A stretch of 64,000 nt of DNA from an uncultured Flavobacteriaceae bacterium (GTDB lineage Bacteria; Bacteroidota; Bacteroidia; Flavobacteriales; Flavobacteriaceae). The DNA is taken from positions 1 to 64,000 of the forward strand of contig CAJQMT010000015.1 of NCBI GenBank assembly GCA_905479475.1, read 5' to 3'. The translations under genes were made by a program, and so were the position numbers. Shown one piece after another: positions 38,035 to 47,279 of this stretch (within the stretch, counting starts at the first letter, position 1; every line of letters begins with the position of its first letter). The notes under the pieces were generated by a model. That model worked only from the letters and a program-made list of their open reading frames with translations, had not been told where the DNA came from and did not search any database.

Positions 38035-38427
38035 TTAGTTGTTCTTTATTCTTCGCACATTGATCTCTTGAAAAGTGGCTGAGGAGTCGCATCTTTTTAC
38101 AAGCATTGCAATTTCTATTTCTTGCAATTCCCCATTTATTTTATAGGTTTGACAAGGTTGATTTCTGTTCGTGTCACTTTCAGAAAAATCAACATCACTT
38201 TCGTTCAACAAATAGGCCAATCGAATAGAGTCAATTTCGTATTCTTCAAGTGCCTGTTGAGCTTGCTCTGAAAAAAAATAATCTTTTTTTACGCGAATAC
38301 TTTTCAAAGTTCTGGCATCGGGACCGTAAGGGAACTGAACATCTTTCTTCTCAGCGATAAATAGAACACCAATGATTCCAAGAGACAATCCAATGATAAA
38401 ATAAAAACTTCTTTGTGCCAAGTTCAT
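38035..38427 (-). CDS. Small membrane-anchored protein of unknown function (possibly DUF4258-like)
   Basis: N-terminal TM FYFIIGLSLGIIGVLFIA; YGPDARTLKSIRVKK; C-terminal CQTYKINGELQEIEIAMLVKRCDSSATFQEINVR. Confidence 0.6.
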   Translation of the reverse strand: MNLAQRSFYFIIGLSLGIIGVLFIAEKKDVQFPYGPDARTLKSIRVKKDYFFSEQAQQALEEYEIDSIRLAYLLNESDVDFSESDTNRNQPCQTYKINGELQEIEIAMLVKRCDSSATFQEINVRRIKNN

Positions 38428-38503
38428 AGTGTTCGTTTTAGACCCAACAAAAATACATTTATTTGGTCAATTTGAAAGGAAATATAGGAATTCCGTTAGA
38501 TAT

Positions 38504-39703
38504 TTATAGCAGCAACAAGTTGATGTCACGATAGGGAAGGTCAAACCATTCTGCAACTGCCCTGTTGGTAACAATGCCACGGTAAAAATACATCCCGCTT
38601 CTCAAGACACGCTCGCTTTTAAAAGCTTGTTCAAAACCTCCTTCTTCAGCAATATGCAATAAAAATGGCGTTATAATATTACTAATAGATACGGTGGCTG
38701 TTCTTGCGTAGCGTGAAGGAATGTTAGGAACACAATAGTGTGTGATTCCATGCTTGGTAAAAGTAGGTGTCTGATGCGTGGTAACTTCGGAAGTTTCAAA
38801 GCATCCACCTCTGTCTATACTTACATCTACAATAACAGCTCCCGGTTTCATTCTTTGAATCATTTCCTTAGTAACTACCACAGGTGCTCGAGAAGTGCCT
38901 CGCAAAGCTCCAATAACCACATCACAACGCATCAGTGCTTTTTGCAAGGTTCTGGGTTGCAGTGTCGATGTATAAATAGATCTATGAATGTTGTTTTGCA
39001 AACTTCTCAATTTGAAAATAGAATTGTCGAAAACTTTTACCGAAGCACCAATTCCTAAAGCAGATTTTGCTGCGAATTCTCCTACGGTTCCAGCTCCTAA
39101 AATAACTACTTCACAAGGAGGAACTCCGCTGATATTACCGAGTAGGACTCCATTTCCATTGGATTGATTGCTCATCAATTCTGCAGCGATAAGTACAGAG
39201 GCAGTTCCGGCAATTTCACTCAGTGATTTTAAAACTGGAAACATTCCTTTTTCATCTTTGATGAAGTCAAAAGCAATGGCTGTAATTTTTTTTTGAGCTA
39301 GGGATTCAAAATATTTTTTTGATTGGGTTTTGAGCTGCAAAGCGGATACCAAAATGCTTTGCGGTTTGATCAATTTTATTTCGTCAAGTGTTGGGGGCTC
39401 AATTTTTAAAATAACATGACACTCAAAGACTTGTTTGGCGTCGTAGGAAATCTCAGCTCCTGCATCTGAATAATTTTGATCGGTAAAGCTAGCGCATTTT
39501 CCAGCTTGGCTTTCTACAATAATTTTATGTCCGTGTTGACTCAGAGCAGCTACTGCATCTGGGGTTAAACAAATTCTTTTTTCTTCGAAATGGGTCTCCT
39601 TTGGTAGTCCGATGACAAGCTTCCCTTTTTGCTTTTTTACCTCCAATTTCTCTTCTTGAGGAATCAACTCATGTATGCTAAATGGGGAATAGTGCTTGCT
39701 CAT
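38504..39703 (-). CDS. ald: Alanine dehydrogenase
   Basis: GLPKETHFEEKRICLTPDAVAAL; VVILGAGTVGEFAAKSALGIGASVKVFD; PGAVIVDVSIDRGGCFETSEVTTH. Confidence 0.93.
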   Translation of the reverse strand: MSKHYSPFSIHELIPQEEKLEVKKQKGKLVIGLPKETHFEEKRICLTPDAVAALSQHGHKIIVESQAGKCASFTDQNYSDAGAEISYDAKQVFECHVILKIEPPTLDEIKLIKPQSILVSALQLKTQSKKYFESLAQKKITAIAFDFIKDEKGMFPVLKSLSEIAGTASVLIAAELMSNQSNGNGVLLGNISGVPPCEVVILGAGTVGEFAAKSALGIGASVKVFDNSIFKLRSLQNNIHRSIYTSTLQPRTLQKALMRCDVVIGALRGTSRAPVVVTKEMIQRMKPGAVIVDVSIDRGGCFETSEVTTHQTPTFTKHGITHYCVPNIPSRYARTATVSISNIITPFLLHIAEEGGFEQAFKSERVLRSGMYFYRGIVTNRAVAEWFDLPYRDINLLLL

Positions 39704-39730
39704 GTTTTAATGTTTTAGATAGGTGATTTT

Positions 39731-40144
39731 TCAAGCATTTTCAATGCGAATTTTTCGTGTATTGTCCTTGTTTCGCTCGATGAAAATTTTTACACTTTTT
39801 AAAGGTACTAAATTTTCTATACAAGAAGGCCATTCAATAAAAGACCATGACTTGTCATCAAAATATTCTTCAAGTCCAATATCATACGCTTCTTCTTCAT
39901 TTTTAATACGGTAAAAATCGAAATGGTAAATACGCTCTCCTTTTTCTGAATGGTACTCGTTTACAAGTGAAAAAGTAGGAGAGCTTGTGAGGTCAGTCAC
40001 GCCGAGTTGTTTTGCCAGTTCTTTTATGAGTGTGGTTTTTCCCATACCCATTTCTGCATAGAAAAGAAACGTTTTGGCATTGGCTTTGATAAGAATTTTT
40101 TTAGCGATTTGAGGCAGCTCCTCAAGAGCGTAATTGTAATTCAT
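39731..40144 (-). CDS. tsaE: tRNA threonylcarbamoyladenosine biosynthesis ATPase TsaE
   Basis: FYAEMGMGKTTLIKELAKQLG; SSPTFSLVNEY; YHFDFYRIKNEEEAYDIGLEEYF. Confidence 0.94.
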   Translation of the reverse strand: MNYNYALEELPQIAKKILIKANAKTFLFYAEMGMGKTTLIKELAKQLGVTDLTSSPTFSLVNEYHSEKGERIYHFDFYRIKNEEEAYDIGLEEYFDDKSWSFIEWPSCIENLVPLKSVKIFIERNKDNTRKIRIENA

Positions 40145-40271
40145 GAGTGTTTTTTTGCAAAAATATAAAAAATAAGGAAATCATTGTGGTCACATTTGTC
40201 TTTGACTATAAAAGAACTGAAGGTACATGTTTGTAGGCTTAGAAAGTTTTTAATCTCGCATACAGAAAAAT

Positions 40272-41819
40272 TTATTTCGGATCGAAAAAAGCACAAGGAA
40301 GAATCATTTCTTCGAGAGAAATACCTCCATGTTGGTAGGTGTTTTTGAAATAATTTACATAGTGATTGAAGTTGTTTGGATAAGCAAAGAATAGGTCTTC
40401 TTTTGCAAAAATAAAAGAGCTGTTTATGTTTTGAGAAGGTAAAAAGATCTCTTTTGGGTTTTTTACAACATACACGTCTTTTTCTTCATATGTCAAACTT
40501 TTTCCTGTTTTATAACGCAAGTTTTCGCTGATATCTTTGAAACCAATAACTTTACTTGGTTTTTTTGTATTGATGGTGCCGTGATCTGTAGTAATGATTA
40601 ATTTCATTCCTGCCTTTTGTGCTTTTTGTAAGGTGCTAAAGATCGGAGAGTTCTTGAACCAACTCAGTGTCAAAGATCGGTATGCCTTGTCATCTCCTGC
40701 TAATTCCTTGATGATATTCATCTCTGTTTTAGAGTGTGAAAGCATATCTACGAAATTATAGACAACAGCCGTAAGATTGTTTTCTTTGATGCTATTGAAG
40801 TTTGTGTCAAACTCTTTGGCGGATTTAGCTGTTGTGATTTTATAGTAATCGTGTTTGAGATCAAGTTGAAGTCGTTGCATTTGAGCAGTTAAAAATTCTT
40901 TTTCATACAAATTCTTTCCACCTTCATCATTGTCATTTTTCCAATAGTTAGGATACTTTTTTTCCATATCAAGTGGTGTCAAGCCTGAAAAAATAGCATT
41001 TCTAGCGTATTGAGTGGCTGTGGGAAGAATACTGTAATAGGAAGTTTCTTTTGTTTTTTTGTAAAAAGGAGCGATGTGAGGCTCAATAATTTTCCATTGG
41101 TCGTACCGAAGGTTGTCAATTACAATGAGCAGTGTTCCTGTCTCTTGGTTCAGCTCGGGAGCGATTTGGTGCTTGAACAAAGAATGTGAAAATACGGGTC
41201 CATCCGGATTGTTTATGAGTTCTTGGTAGTTTTTTCTGATGAATTTAAAAAAAAGACTGTTGGCTTCTTGTTTTTGACTTTCTAAGATACCCAGCATTCC
41301 GACATCCTCTATATTTTCCAATTCAAGTTCCCAATGTGTCAATTTATGATACACTTCAACCCATGCTTGGTATGAGTTGATCATCGCCAAATCCATCGTT
41401 ATTTTTTGAAATTCTTGCTGGTAATTAAAAGTGGTCTTTTGAGTAATCAACCTCGAATGATCCAAGTTTTTTTTCAAGCTTAACAGAATTTGTTTTGGGT
41501 TGACAGGTTTGATAAGGTAATCTGAAATTTTCGAACCAATAGCGTCCTCCATTACATACTCCTCCTCACTTTTAGTAATCATAATGACCGGCAAGCCGGA
41601 TTTTATATTTTTTATTTCCATCAAGGTTTCTAACCCTGTAAGTCCAGGCATGTTTTCGTCTAAGAGTACGATGTCATAATTTTCTTCTTTGATGAAGTCG
41701 ATAGCATCAGCTCCATTGGTTGCTTTTGAAATTTGGTAATTTTTTGATTCCAAAAATAAAATATGAGGTTTGAGTAAATCAATTTCATCATCTACCCATA
41801 AAATATGTATGTTTTTCAT
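40272..41819 (-). CDS. porX: PorX-type response regulator with C-terminal PglZ/alkaline-phosphatase-like domain
   Basis: Receiver ILWVDDEIDLLKPHILFLESKNYQI...DIVLLDENMPGLTG; PglZ LLIVIDNLRYDQW...LPTATQYARNAIFSGLTP...TDHGTINTKKP. Confidence 0.92.
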   Translation of the reverse strand: MKNIHILWVDDEIDLLKPHILFLESKNYQISKATNGADAIDFIKEENYDIVLLDENMPGLTGLETLMEIKNIKSGLPVIMITKSEEEYVMEDAIGSKISDYLIKPVNPKQILLSLKKNLDHSRLITQKTTFNYQQEFQKITMDLAMINSYQAWVEVYHKLTHWELELENIEDVGMLGILESQKQEANSLFFKFIRKNYQELINNPDGPVFSHSLFKHQIAPELNQETGTLLIVIDNLRYDQWKIIEPHIAPFYKKTKETSYYSILPTATQYARNAIFSGLTPLDMEKKYPNYWKNDNDEGGKNLYEKEFLTAQMQRLQLDLKHDYYKITTAKSAKEFDTNFNSIKENNLTAVVYNFVDMLSHSKTEMNIIKELAGDDKAYRSLTLSWFKNSPIFSTLQKAQKAGMKLIITTDHGTINTKKPSKVIGFKDISENLRYKTGKSLTYEEKDVYVVKNPKEIFLPSQNINSSFIFAKEDLFFAYPNNFNHYVNYFKNTYQHGGISLEEMILPCAFFDPK

Positions 41820-41914
41820 CTGTTTTGCAATTTGTTATTTGCGGTAAAAAAAATAGTTTAAAATGTGCTACCTACATTAGATTGTTATCTTTGTGAAATA
41901 TAAAAACAAATCAT

Positions 41915-43150
41915 TTGACGACAAAAAACACAAATAAGTTAAAAATATTAAACGATCCAATTTACGGTTTTATTACAATACCCAATGCATTAATATTTGA
42001 TTTAATTGAACATCCTTATTTCCAGCGGCTCAGAAGGATTTCGCAGATGGGGTTGTCTTATTTGGTGTATCCAGGAGCACATCATACACGTTTTCATCAT
42101 GCCATTGGCTGTATGCATTTGATGCAGAAGTCCATAGCAACACTTCGTTCTAAAGGGGTGGAGATCTCTATGCAAGAGGAAACAGCTCTAAATTGTGCAA
42201 TTTTATTGCACGACATTGGGCACGGGCCTTTTTCTCATGCTTTAGAGCATAGTATAGTAGAAGGGATTGGACATGAAGAGGTGTCTTTATTTTACATGAA
42301 AGAATTGAACAAGCAATTTGAAGGAGCTCTTTCTTTGGCAATAGAAATATTTGAAGGGAAATACCCCCGAAAATTTATGCTGCAATTGGTTTCAAGTCAA
42401 TTGGATATGGATCGTTTGGATTATTTGAAAAGAGACAGTTTTTATACAGGTGTTGCGGAAGGAAATATCAATTCTGAGCGATTGATTGCCATGTTAAACG
42501 TTGTGGATGACGAGTTGGTTGTTGATGAAAAAGGAGTGTATTCGGCAGAAAAGTTTATCGTGGGAAGGCGTTTGATGTACTGGCAAGTGTATTTGCATAA
42601 AACAGGTGTGGTTGCTGAAAAAATGTTAGTCAATTTATTGAAGAGAGCAAACGAACTTTCTTTGAGAGGTATAGAATTGCCAGCGAGTAAATCTTTTACC
42701 TATTTTTTAAAGAATCAAATAACAGAAAATAATTTCAATAGCAATACGCTTGAAACCTTTGCCCGCTTAGATGATTACGATGTGCTTTCAGCAATCAAAG
42801 ACTGGATCAGTCATTCTGATAAAGTTTTGTCATTATTGGCTAAAATGATTATCAATAGGGACTTGTTGCGCATCGAATTTCAAAAAGAAGAAATGACAAA
42901 GAAGGAATTTCAGGATTTTTTTGAAATGAAGAAAAAGGAAAGTTCTTTTACAAGGGAAGAATTGTCTTATTTTATTTTCAAAGATTCTGTTCAGAATCAA
43001 GCGTATAGTTCGGGTAAGAGTAAGATCAATATTCATTTTAAAAATGGAAGCATTGTTGATTTAGGTCAAGCCTCGGATCAGTTAAACATTCAAGCTTTGA
43101 CCAATCCGGTTGTCAAACATTTCGTTTGTTACCCAAAGAAAATCGTTTAG
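41915..43150 (+). CDS. HD-domain phosphohydrolase (dNTPase/YdhJ-like)
   Basis: NDPIYGFITIPN; YLVYPGAHHTRFHHAIGCMHLM; ILLHDIGHGPFSHALEH. Initiates at TTG (41915), with no ATG before the conserved N terminus. Confidence 0.88.
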   Translation: MTTKNTNKLKILNDPIYGFITIPNALIFDLIEHPYFQRLRRISQMGLSYLVYPGAHHTRFHHAIGCMHLMQKSIATLRSKGVEISMQEETALNCAILLHDIGHGPFSHALEHSIVEGIGHEEVSLFYMKELNKQFEGALSLAIEIFEGKYPRKFMLQLVSSQLDMDRLDYLKRDSFYTGVAEGNINSERLIAMLNVVDDELVVDEKGVYSAEKFIVGRRLMYWQVYLHKTGVVAEKMLVNLLKRANELSLRGIELPASKSFTYFLKNQITENNFNSNTLETFARLDDYDVLSAIKDWISHSDKVLSLLAKMIINRDLLRIEFQKEEMTKKEFQDFFEMKKKESSFTREELSYFIFKDSVQNQAYSSGKSKINIHFKNGSIVDLGQASDQLNIQALTNPVVKHFVCYPKKIV

Positions 43151-43170
43151 TAGGATACAGTTTATTTTTA

Positions 43171-43178
43171 TACTTTTG
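43171..43178 (+). promoter_or_regulatory. Candidate -7 element TACTTTTG before lpxD
   Basis: Exact TAnnTTTG match 7 nt before the lpxD ATG at 43185; may be coincidental. Confidence 0.35.
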
Positions 43179-43184
43179 CAGATA

Positions 43185-44219
43185 ATGAAATTTACAGCAA
43201 CTCAAATAGCCGAAATTCTTCAAGGAGAGGTTGACGGTAATCCAAATGAGGAAGTATCAAAGCTCTCAAAGATAGAGGACGGAGAGTCGGGTTCTTTGAC
43301 TTTTTTGTCGAACGAAAAATACACACGTTATATATATACTACATCGGCATCTCTTGTGATTGTAAATAAAAATTTTCTTCCGGAGAAAAAAATTTCTGCC
43401 ACTTTGATTCGTGTTGACGATGCCTACAAGGCATTTTCTACTTTGTTGTCTTTTTACAATGAAGTGAAAAACAACAAAATAGGTATAGAGAATCCACATT
43501 TTATGAGCGATTCGGTTTCTTTGGGAGCCAATGCCTATATCGGTGCTTTTTCCTATATCGGAGACAACGTCGTTATTGGCGACGATGTCAAGATTTATCC
43601 AAATTGTTTTGTGGGTGATAATGTTCGAATTGGAGACGGAACAGTTTTGTTTTCAGGAGTAAAATTGTACTCTGAAACAGAAATAGGAAAACATTGTAAA
43701 ATTCATGCTGGAGCCGTTTTAGGATCCGATGGATTTGGTTTTGCTCCAGATGAAAACGGGGAATATTCAGCCATTCCTCAAATAGGAAATGTGGTTGTTG
43801 AAGACAATGTAGATATTGGTTCGAATACAGCTATTGATAGAGCGACCTTAGGGTCTACGTATATTCGAAAAGGAGTTAAATTAGACAATTTTGTTCAGAT
43901 TGCACACAATGTAGAAGTAGGTAGTAACACGGTCATAGCAGCAATTACAGGAGTTGCGGGATCGGCCAAGATAGGTTCCAATTGCATGATTGGAGGCCAA
44001 GTGGGTATAGCAGGGCATATTGAGATTGGTAATGGCGTGAAAATACAAGGTAATACGGGTGTTACAGCGAGTATTAAAGACAATGCAGTTGTCAAAGGTA
44101 CGCCTGCATACGAAGCAAGTCAATACAACAGGTCTTATGTGCATTTTAAACGTTTGCCAGATTATGTTCAGAAAATAAATCAATTAGAAAAAGAAATCAA
44201 AGCGCTAAAAGAGTTGTGA
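43185..44219 (+). CDS. lpxD: UDP-3-O-acylglucosamine N-acyltransferase
   Basis: MKFTATQIAEILQGEVDGN; left-handed beta-helix hexapeptide repeats; HAGAVLGSDGFGFAPDENGEYSAIPQIGNVVVEDNVDIGSNTAIDRATLGST. Confidence 0.95.
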   Translation: MKFTATQIAEILQGEVDGNPNEEVSKLSKIEDGESGSLTFLSNEKYTRYIYTTSASLVIVNKNFLPEKKISATLIRVDDAYKAFSTLLSFYNEVKNNKIGIENPHFMSDSVSLGANAYIGAFSYIGDNVVIGDDVKIYPNCFVGDNVRIGDGTVLFSGVKLYSETEIGKHCKIHAGAVLGSDGFGFAPDENGEYSAIPQIGNVVVEDNVDIGSNTAIDRATLGSTYIRKGVKLDNFVQIAHNVEVGSNTVIAAITGVAGSAKIGSNCMIGGQVGIAGHIEIGNGVKIQGNTGVTASIKDNAVVKGTPAYEASQYNRSYVHFKRLPDYVQKINQLEKEIKALKEL

Positions 44220-44220
44220 A

Positions 44221-45609
44221 ATGGTAGAAAATCAAAAGACAATAAAAAATGAGGTTACTTTATCTGGTATTGGGCTTCATACAGGAAAAGAAGTTACTTT
44301 AACCTTCAAACCTGCGCCCATAAATCACGGGTATGCTTTTGTCCGAGTTGACCTTGAGGGAGCTCCTACAATTCAGCCCAAGGCTGAGTATGTTGTAGAT
44401 ACACAAAGAGGAACAAATCTTGAAAAGAATGGAGTCTCGATTCATACATCTGAACACGTTTTAGCAGCAGCTGTTGGTTTGGGGGTAACCAACCTACTGA
44501 TCGAATTGAATGCAGCAGAGCCACCGATCATGGATGGCTCTTCAAAATATTTTGTAGAAGCTCTGGAAAAAGCACAAATTATAGAGCAAGAGGCACCGGT
44601 TGCACCCTATGTTGTCAAAGAAGTGATTTCGTATAAAGAAGAAGCTACTGGAAGTGAAATTATGATCATGCCTTCCGAGGAATATGAAGTAACTACGATG
44701 GTCGATTTTGGAACGCAAATATTGGGGACTCAAAATGCAACAATCAACTCTATGTCAGAGTTCAAAGAGGAAATTTCAAAAGCACGAACTTTTAGCTTTT
44801 TACACGAGCTTGAGATGTTGTTAGACAACAATCTTATCAAAGGTGGAGATTTAAACAATGCCATTGTTTATGTAGACAAAGAGATTTCTGAGGATACAAT
44901 GAACAAACTTAAAAAAGCCTTTGACAAAGAAGATATTTCAGTGAAAGCCAATGGAATTTTAGACAATCTTACGTTGCATTGGGCCAATGAAGCGGCACGT
45001 CATAAGTTGCTAGATGTCATCGGTGATTTGGCCTTGATAGGGACACCAATTCAAGGGAAAGTAATTGCAAACAAGCCAGGGCATTCTATCAATACAAAAT
45101 TTGCAAAGAAATTAGCAAACATCATCAAGCAAGAAAAAAGAAACAAAGTTCCTCAATACGATTTGAGTCAGCCTCCTTTGATGGATATTTATAAAATTAT
45201 GGAAATACTTCCACATAGACCTCCATTTTTATTAATTGATAGAATTCTTGAATTGTCTGATACTCATGTTGTAGGTGTGAAAAATGTGTCTATGAATGAA
45301 CCTTTTTTTGTAGGTCATTTCCCTGAGGCCCCAGTAATGCCGGGTGTACTTCAAATTGAAGCCATGGCACAATGTGGTGGAGTATTGGTATTGAATACTG
45401 TGCCAGATCCAGAGAATTATTTGACCTATTTTATGAAAATGGACAATGTAAAATTCAAACAAAAAGTGTTGCCTGGAGATACATTGATTTTTAAGGCAGA
45501 ATTGATTACCCCCATACGAAGAGGAATATGCCACATGCAAGCGTACGGGTATGCCAACAACAAGTTGGTTGTAGAAGCAGCATTGATGGCACAAATAGCA
45601 AAAAAGTAA
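44221..45609 (+). CDS. lpxC/fabZ: Bifunctional UDP-3-O-acyl-N-acetylglucosamine deacetylase / 3-hydroxyacyl-ACP dehydratase
   Basis: LpxC part: LSGIGLHTGKEVTL, HTSEHVLAA. FabZ part: MEILPHRPPFLLIDRI, GHFPEAPVMPGVLQIEAMAQ, in one frame. Confidence 0.97.
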   Translation: MVENQKTIKNEVTLSGIGLHTGKEVTLTFKPAPINHGYAFVRVDLEGAPTIQPKAEYVVDTQRGTNLEKNGVSIHTSEHVLAAAVGLGVTNLLIELNAAEPPIMDGSSKYFVEALEKAQIIEQEAPVAPYVVKEVISYKEEATGSEIMIMPSEEYEVTTMVDFGTQILGTQNATINSMSEFKEEISKARTFSFLHELEMLLDNNLIKGGDLNNAIVYVDKEISEDTMNKLKKAFDKEDISVKANGILDNLTLHWANEAARHKLLDVIGDLALIGTPIQGKVIANKPGHSINTKFAKKLANIIKQEKRNKVPQYDLSQPPLMDIYKIMEILPHRPPFLLIDRILELSDTHVVGVKNVSMNEPFFVGHFPEAPVMPGVLQIEAMAQCGGVLVLNTVPDPENYLTYFMKMDNVKFKQKVLPGDTLIFKAELITPIRRGICHMQAYGYANNKLVVEAALMAQIAKK

Positions 45610-45615
45610 GAAAAT

Positions 45616-46401
45616 ATGAATCAACCTTTAGCATATGTGCATCCTGAAGCAAAGATTGCACGCAACGTCGTTATTGAACCTTTTACAACCATACATAAAA
45701 ATGTGACTATTGGCTCAGGAACATGGATCGGCTCTAACGTTACCATCATGGAAGGTGCGCAAATTGGAGAAAATTGTAGGATTTTTCCAGGTGCTGTGAT
45801 TTCTGCGATACCACAGGATTTGAAATTTGAAGGAGAGGATTCTTTGACGGTGATTGGTAATAATACCACTATCAGGGAATGTGTTACAATTAATAGAGGA
45901 ACAAGCGCTTCTGGAAGAACACAAATCGGAGACAATTGTTTGATTATGGCTGCGGCCCACATTGCACATGATTGTGTTGTTGGGAACAATGCTATTATTG
46001 TCAATGGTGTGTTGTTAGGAGGGCATGTTATTGTTGGTGATTTCGCCGTTTTAGGAGGCTTGGCTGCCATACATCAATTCATTCATATAGGTAGTCATGC
46101 AATGATTTCAGGGGGGTCCTTGGTGCGAAAAGATGTACCACCTTACACCAAAGCAGCTAAAGAACCTTTGTCTTACGTCGGAATCAATTCTATTGGATTG
46201 AGAAGAAGAGGTTTTAATTCAGAAAAAATCACAGAAATTCAAAATATTTACAGAATTCTTTATCAGAAAAATTACAACAATACACAAGCTGTTGAAAAAA
46301 TTGAGGGAGAAATGGAGGCCACTCCGGAAAGAGACGAAATCATCTTGTTCATAAAAAATTCTCAGCGAGGAATCATGAGAGGTTATTCAGGTAATCAATA
46401 G
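45616..46401 (+). CDS. lpxA: Acyl-ACP--UDP-N-acetylglucosamine O-acyltransferase
   Basis: Hexapeptide repeats; ECVTINRGTSASGRTQIGDNCLIMAAAHIAHDCVVGN; GLRRRGFNSEKI. Confidence 0.96.
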   Translation: MNQPLAYVHPEAKIARNVVIEPFTTIHKNVTIGSGTWIGSNVTIMEGAQIGENCRIFPGAVISAIPQDLKFEGEDSLTVIGNNTTIRECVTINRGTSASGRTQIGDNCLIMAAAHIAHDCVVGNNAIIVNGVLLGGHVIVGDFAVLGGLAAIHQFIHIGSHAMISGGSLVRKDVPPYTKAAKEPLSYVGINSIGLRRRGFNSEKITEIQNIYRILYQKNYNNTQAVEKIEGEMEATPERDEIILFIKNSQRGIMRGYSGNQ

Positions 46402-46522
46402 AATAAGAGTAAAAATAGGTTTTTGTACAAGAGCGATTCAATTTTATGAATTATTTTAGTACGTCATATAGAAATGTGTAATCATACAGGAAATTAACAA
46501 CACTAAACATAACTACTAGATT

Positions 46523-47089
46523 ATGGCATCAACATCAGATATAAGAAATGGATTGTGTATCAAATACAACAGTGATACTTTCAAGATAATTGAATTTCAA
46601 CATGTAAAACCAGGAAAAGGACCTGCTTTTGTGAGAACTAAATTGAAAAGTTTGACTTCGGGGAAGGTAATTGACAATACGTTTTCAGCAGGACATAAGA
46701 TTGAAGAGGTTCGTGTGGAGACTAGAAAATATCAGTATCTGTATGCGGATGGAACGATGTATAATTTCATGAATACGTTAGATTACAATCAAATTACTTT
46801 GGAAAAATCGATTTTAGATGCGCCTGATTTGATGAAAGAAGGAGAGGTTGTGACTGTAGTAGTTCGTTCTGAGGATGAAATGCCTTTGGCTGTTGAAATG
46901 CCTGCGAGTGTAATCTTGGAGGTCACATATACGGAGCCAGGCGTCAAAGGAAATACAGCAACCAATGCTACAAAGCCTGCTACTGTAGAAACTGGAGCGA
47001 CCATTAATGTGCCTTTATTTATAAATGAAGGTGATAAAGTAAAGGTAGAAACAACCAAAGGAACGTACCAAGAGCGTATCAAGGAGTAA
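46523..47089 (+). CDS. efp: Translation elongation factor P
   Basis: ASTSDIRNGLCIKYNSDTFKIIEFQHVKPGKGPAFVRTKLKSL; NVPLFINEGDKVKVETTKGTYQERI. Confidence 0.96.
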   Translation: MASTSDIRNGLCIKYNSDTFKIIEFQHVKPGKGPAFVRTKLKSLTSGKVIDNTFSAGHKIEEVRVETRKYQYLYADGTMYNFMNTLDYNQITLEKSILDAPDLMKEGEVVTVVVRSEDEMPLAVEMPASVILEVTYTEPGVKGNTATNATKPATVETGATINVPLFINEGDKVKVETTKGTYQERIKE

Positions 47090-47279
47090 TTGGATTTTCT
47101 GAGTTTTGTAAAACACGTTTTATCGTATGGAGTTCTTTGTAATTTACTTTGCAAATATTTGTTGTAATTCTTCAGCCAAGATAAAATCGTTTAGATTTGT
47201 GAAATTCTAACAAAGTTTCGAAACAAAAGTTTTTTTTGAGAGCAAAAGAAGCACAATTAAAATATTTCAAAGTGTACGT

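Noticed and set aside
43541-44140. Repetitive pattern in lpxD resembling a tandem repeat
   Set aside because: Explained by the protein-level hexapeptide repeats of the left-handed beta-helix.
44221-45609. LpxC and FabZ in one frame as a possible novel fusion
   Set aside because: This bifunctional fusion is a known feature of Bacteroidota, not new.
45621-46070. 149-aa ORF antisense to lpxA
   Set aside because: Mirror of hexapeptide-repeat codon bias; the lpxA sense frame is unambiguous.
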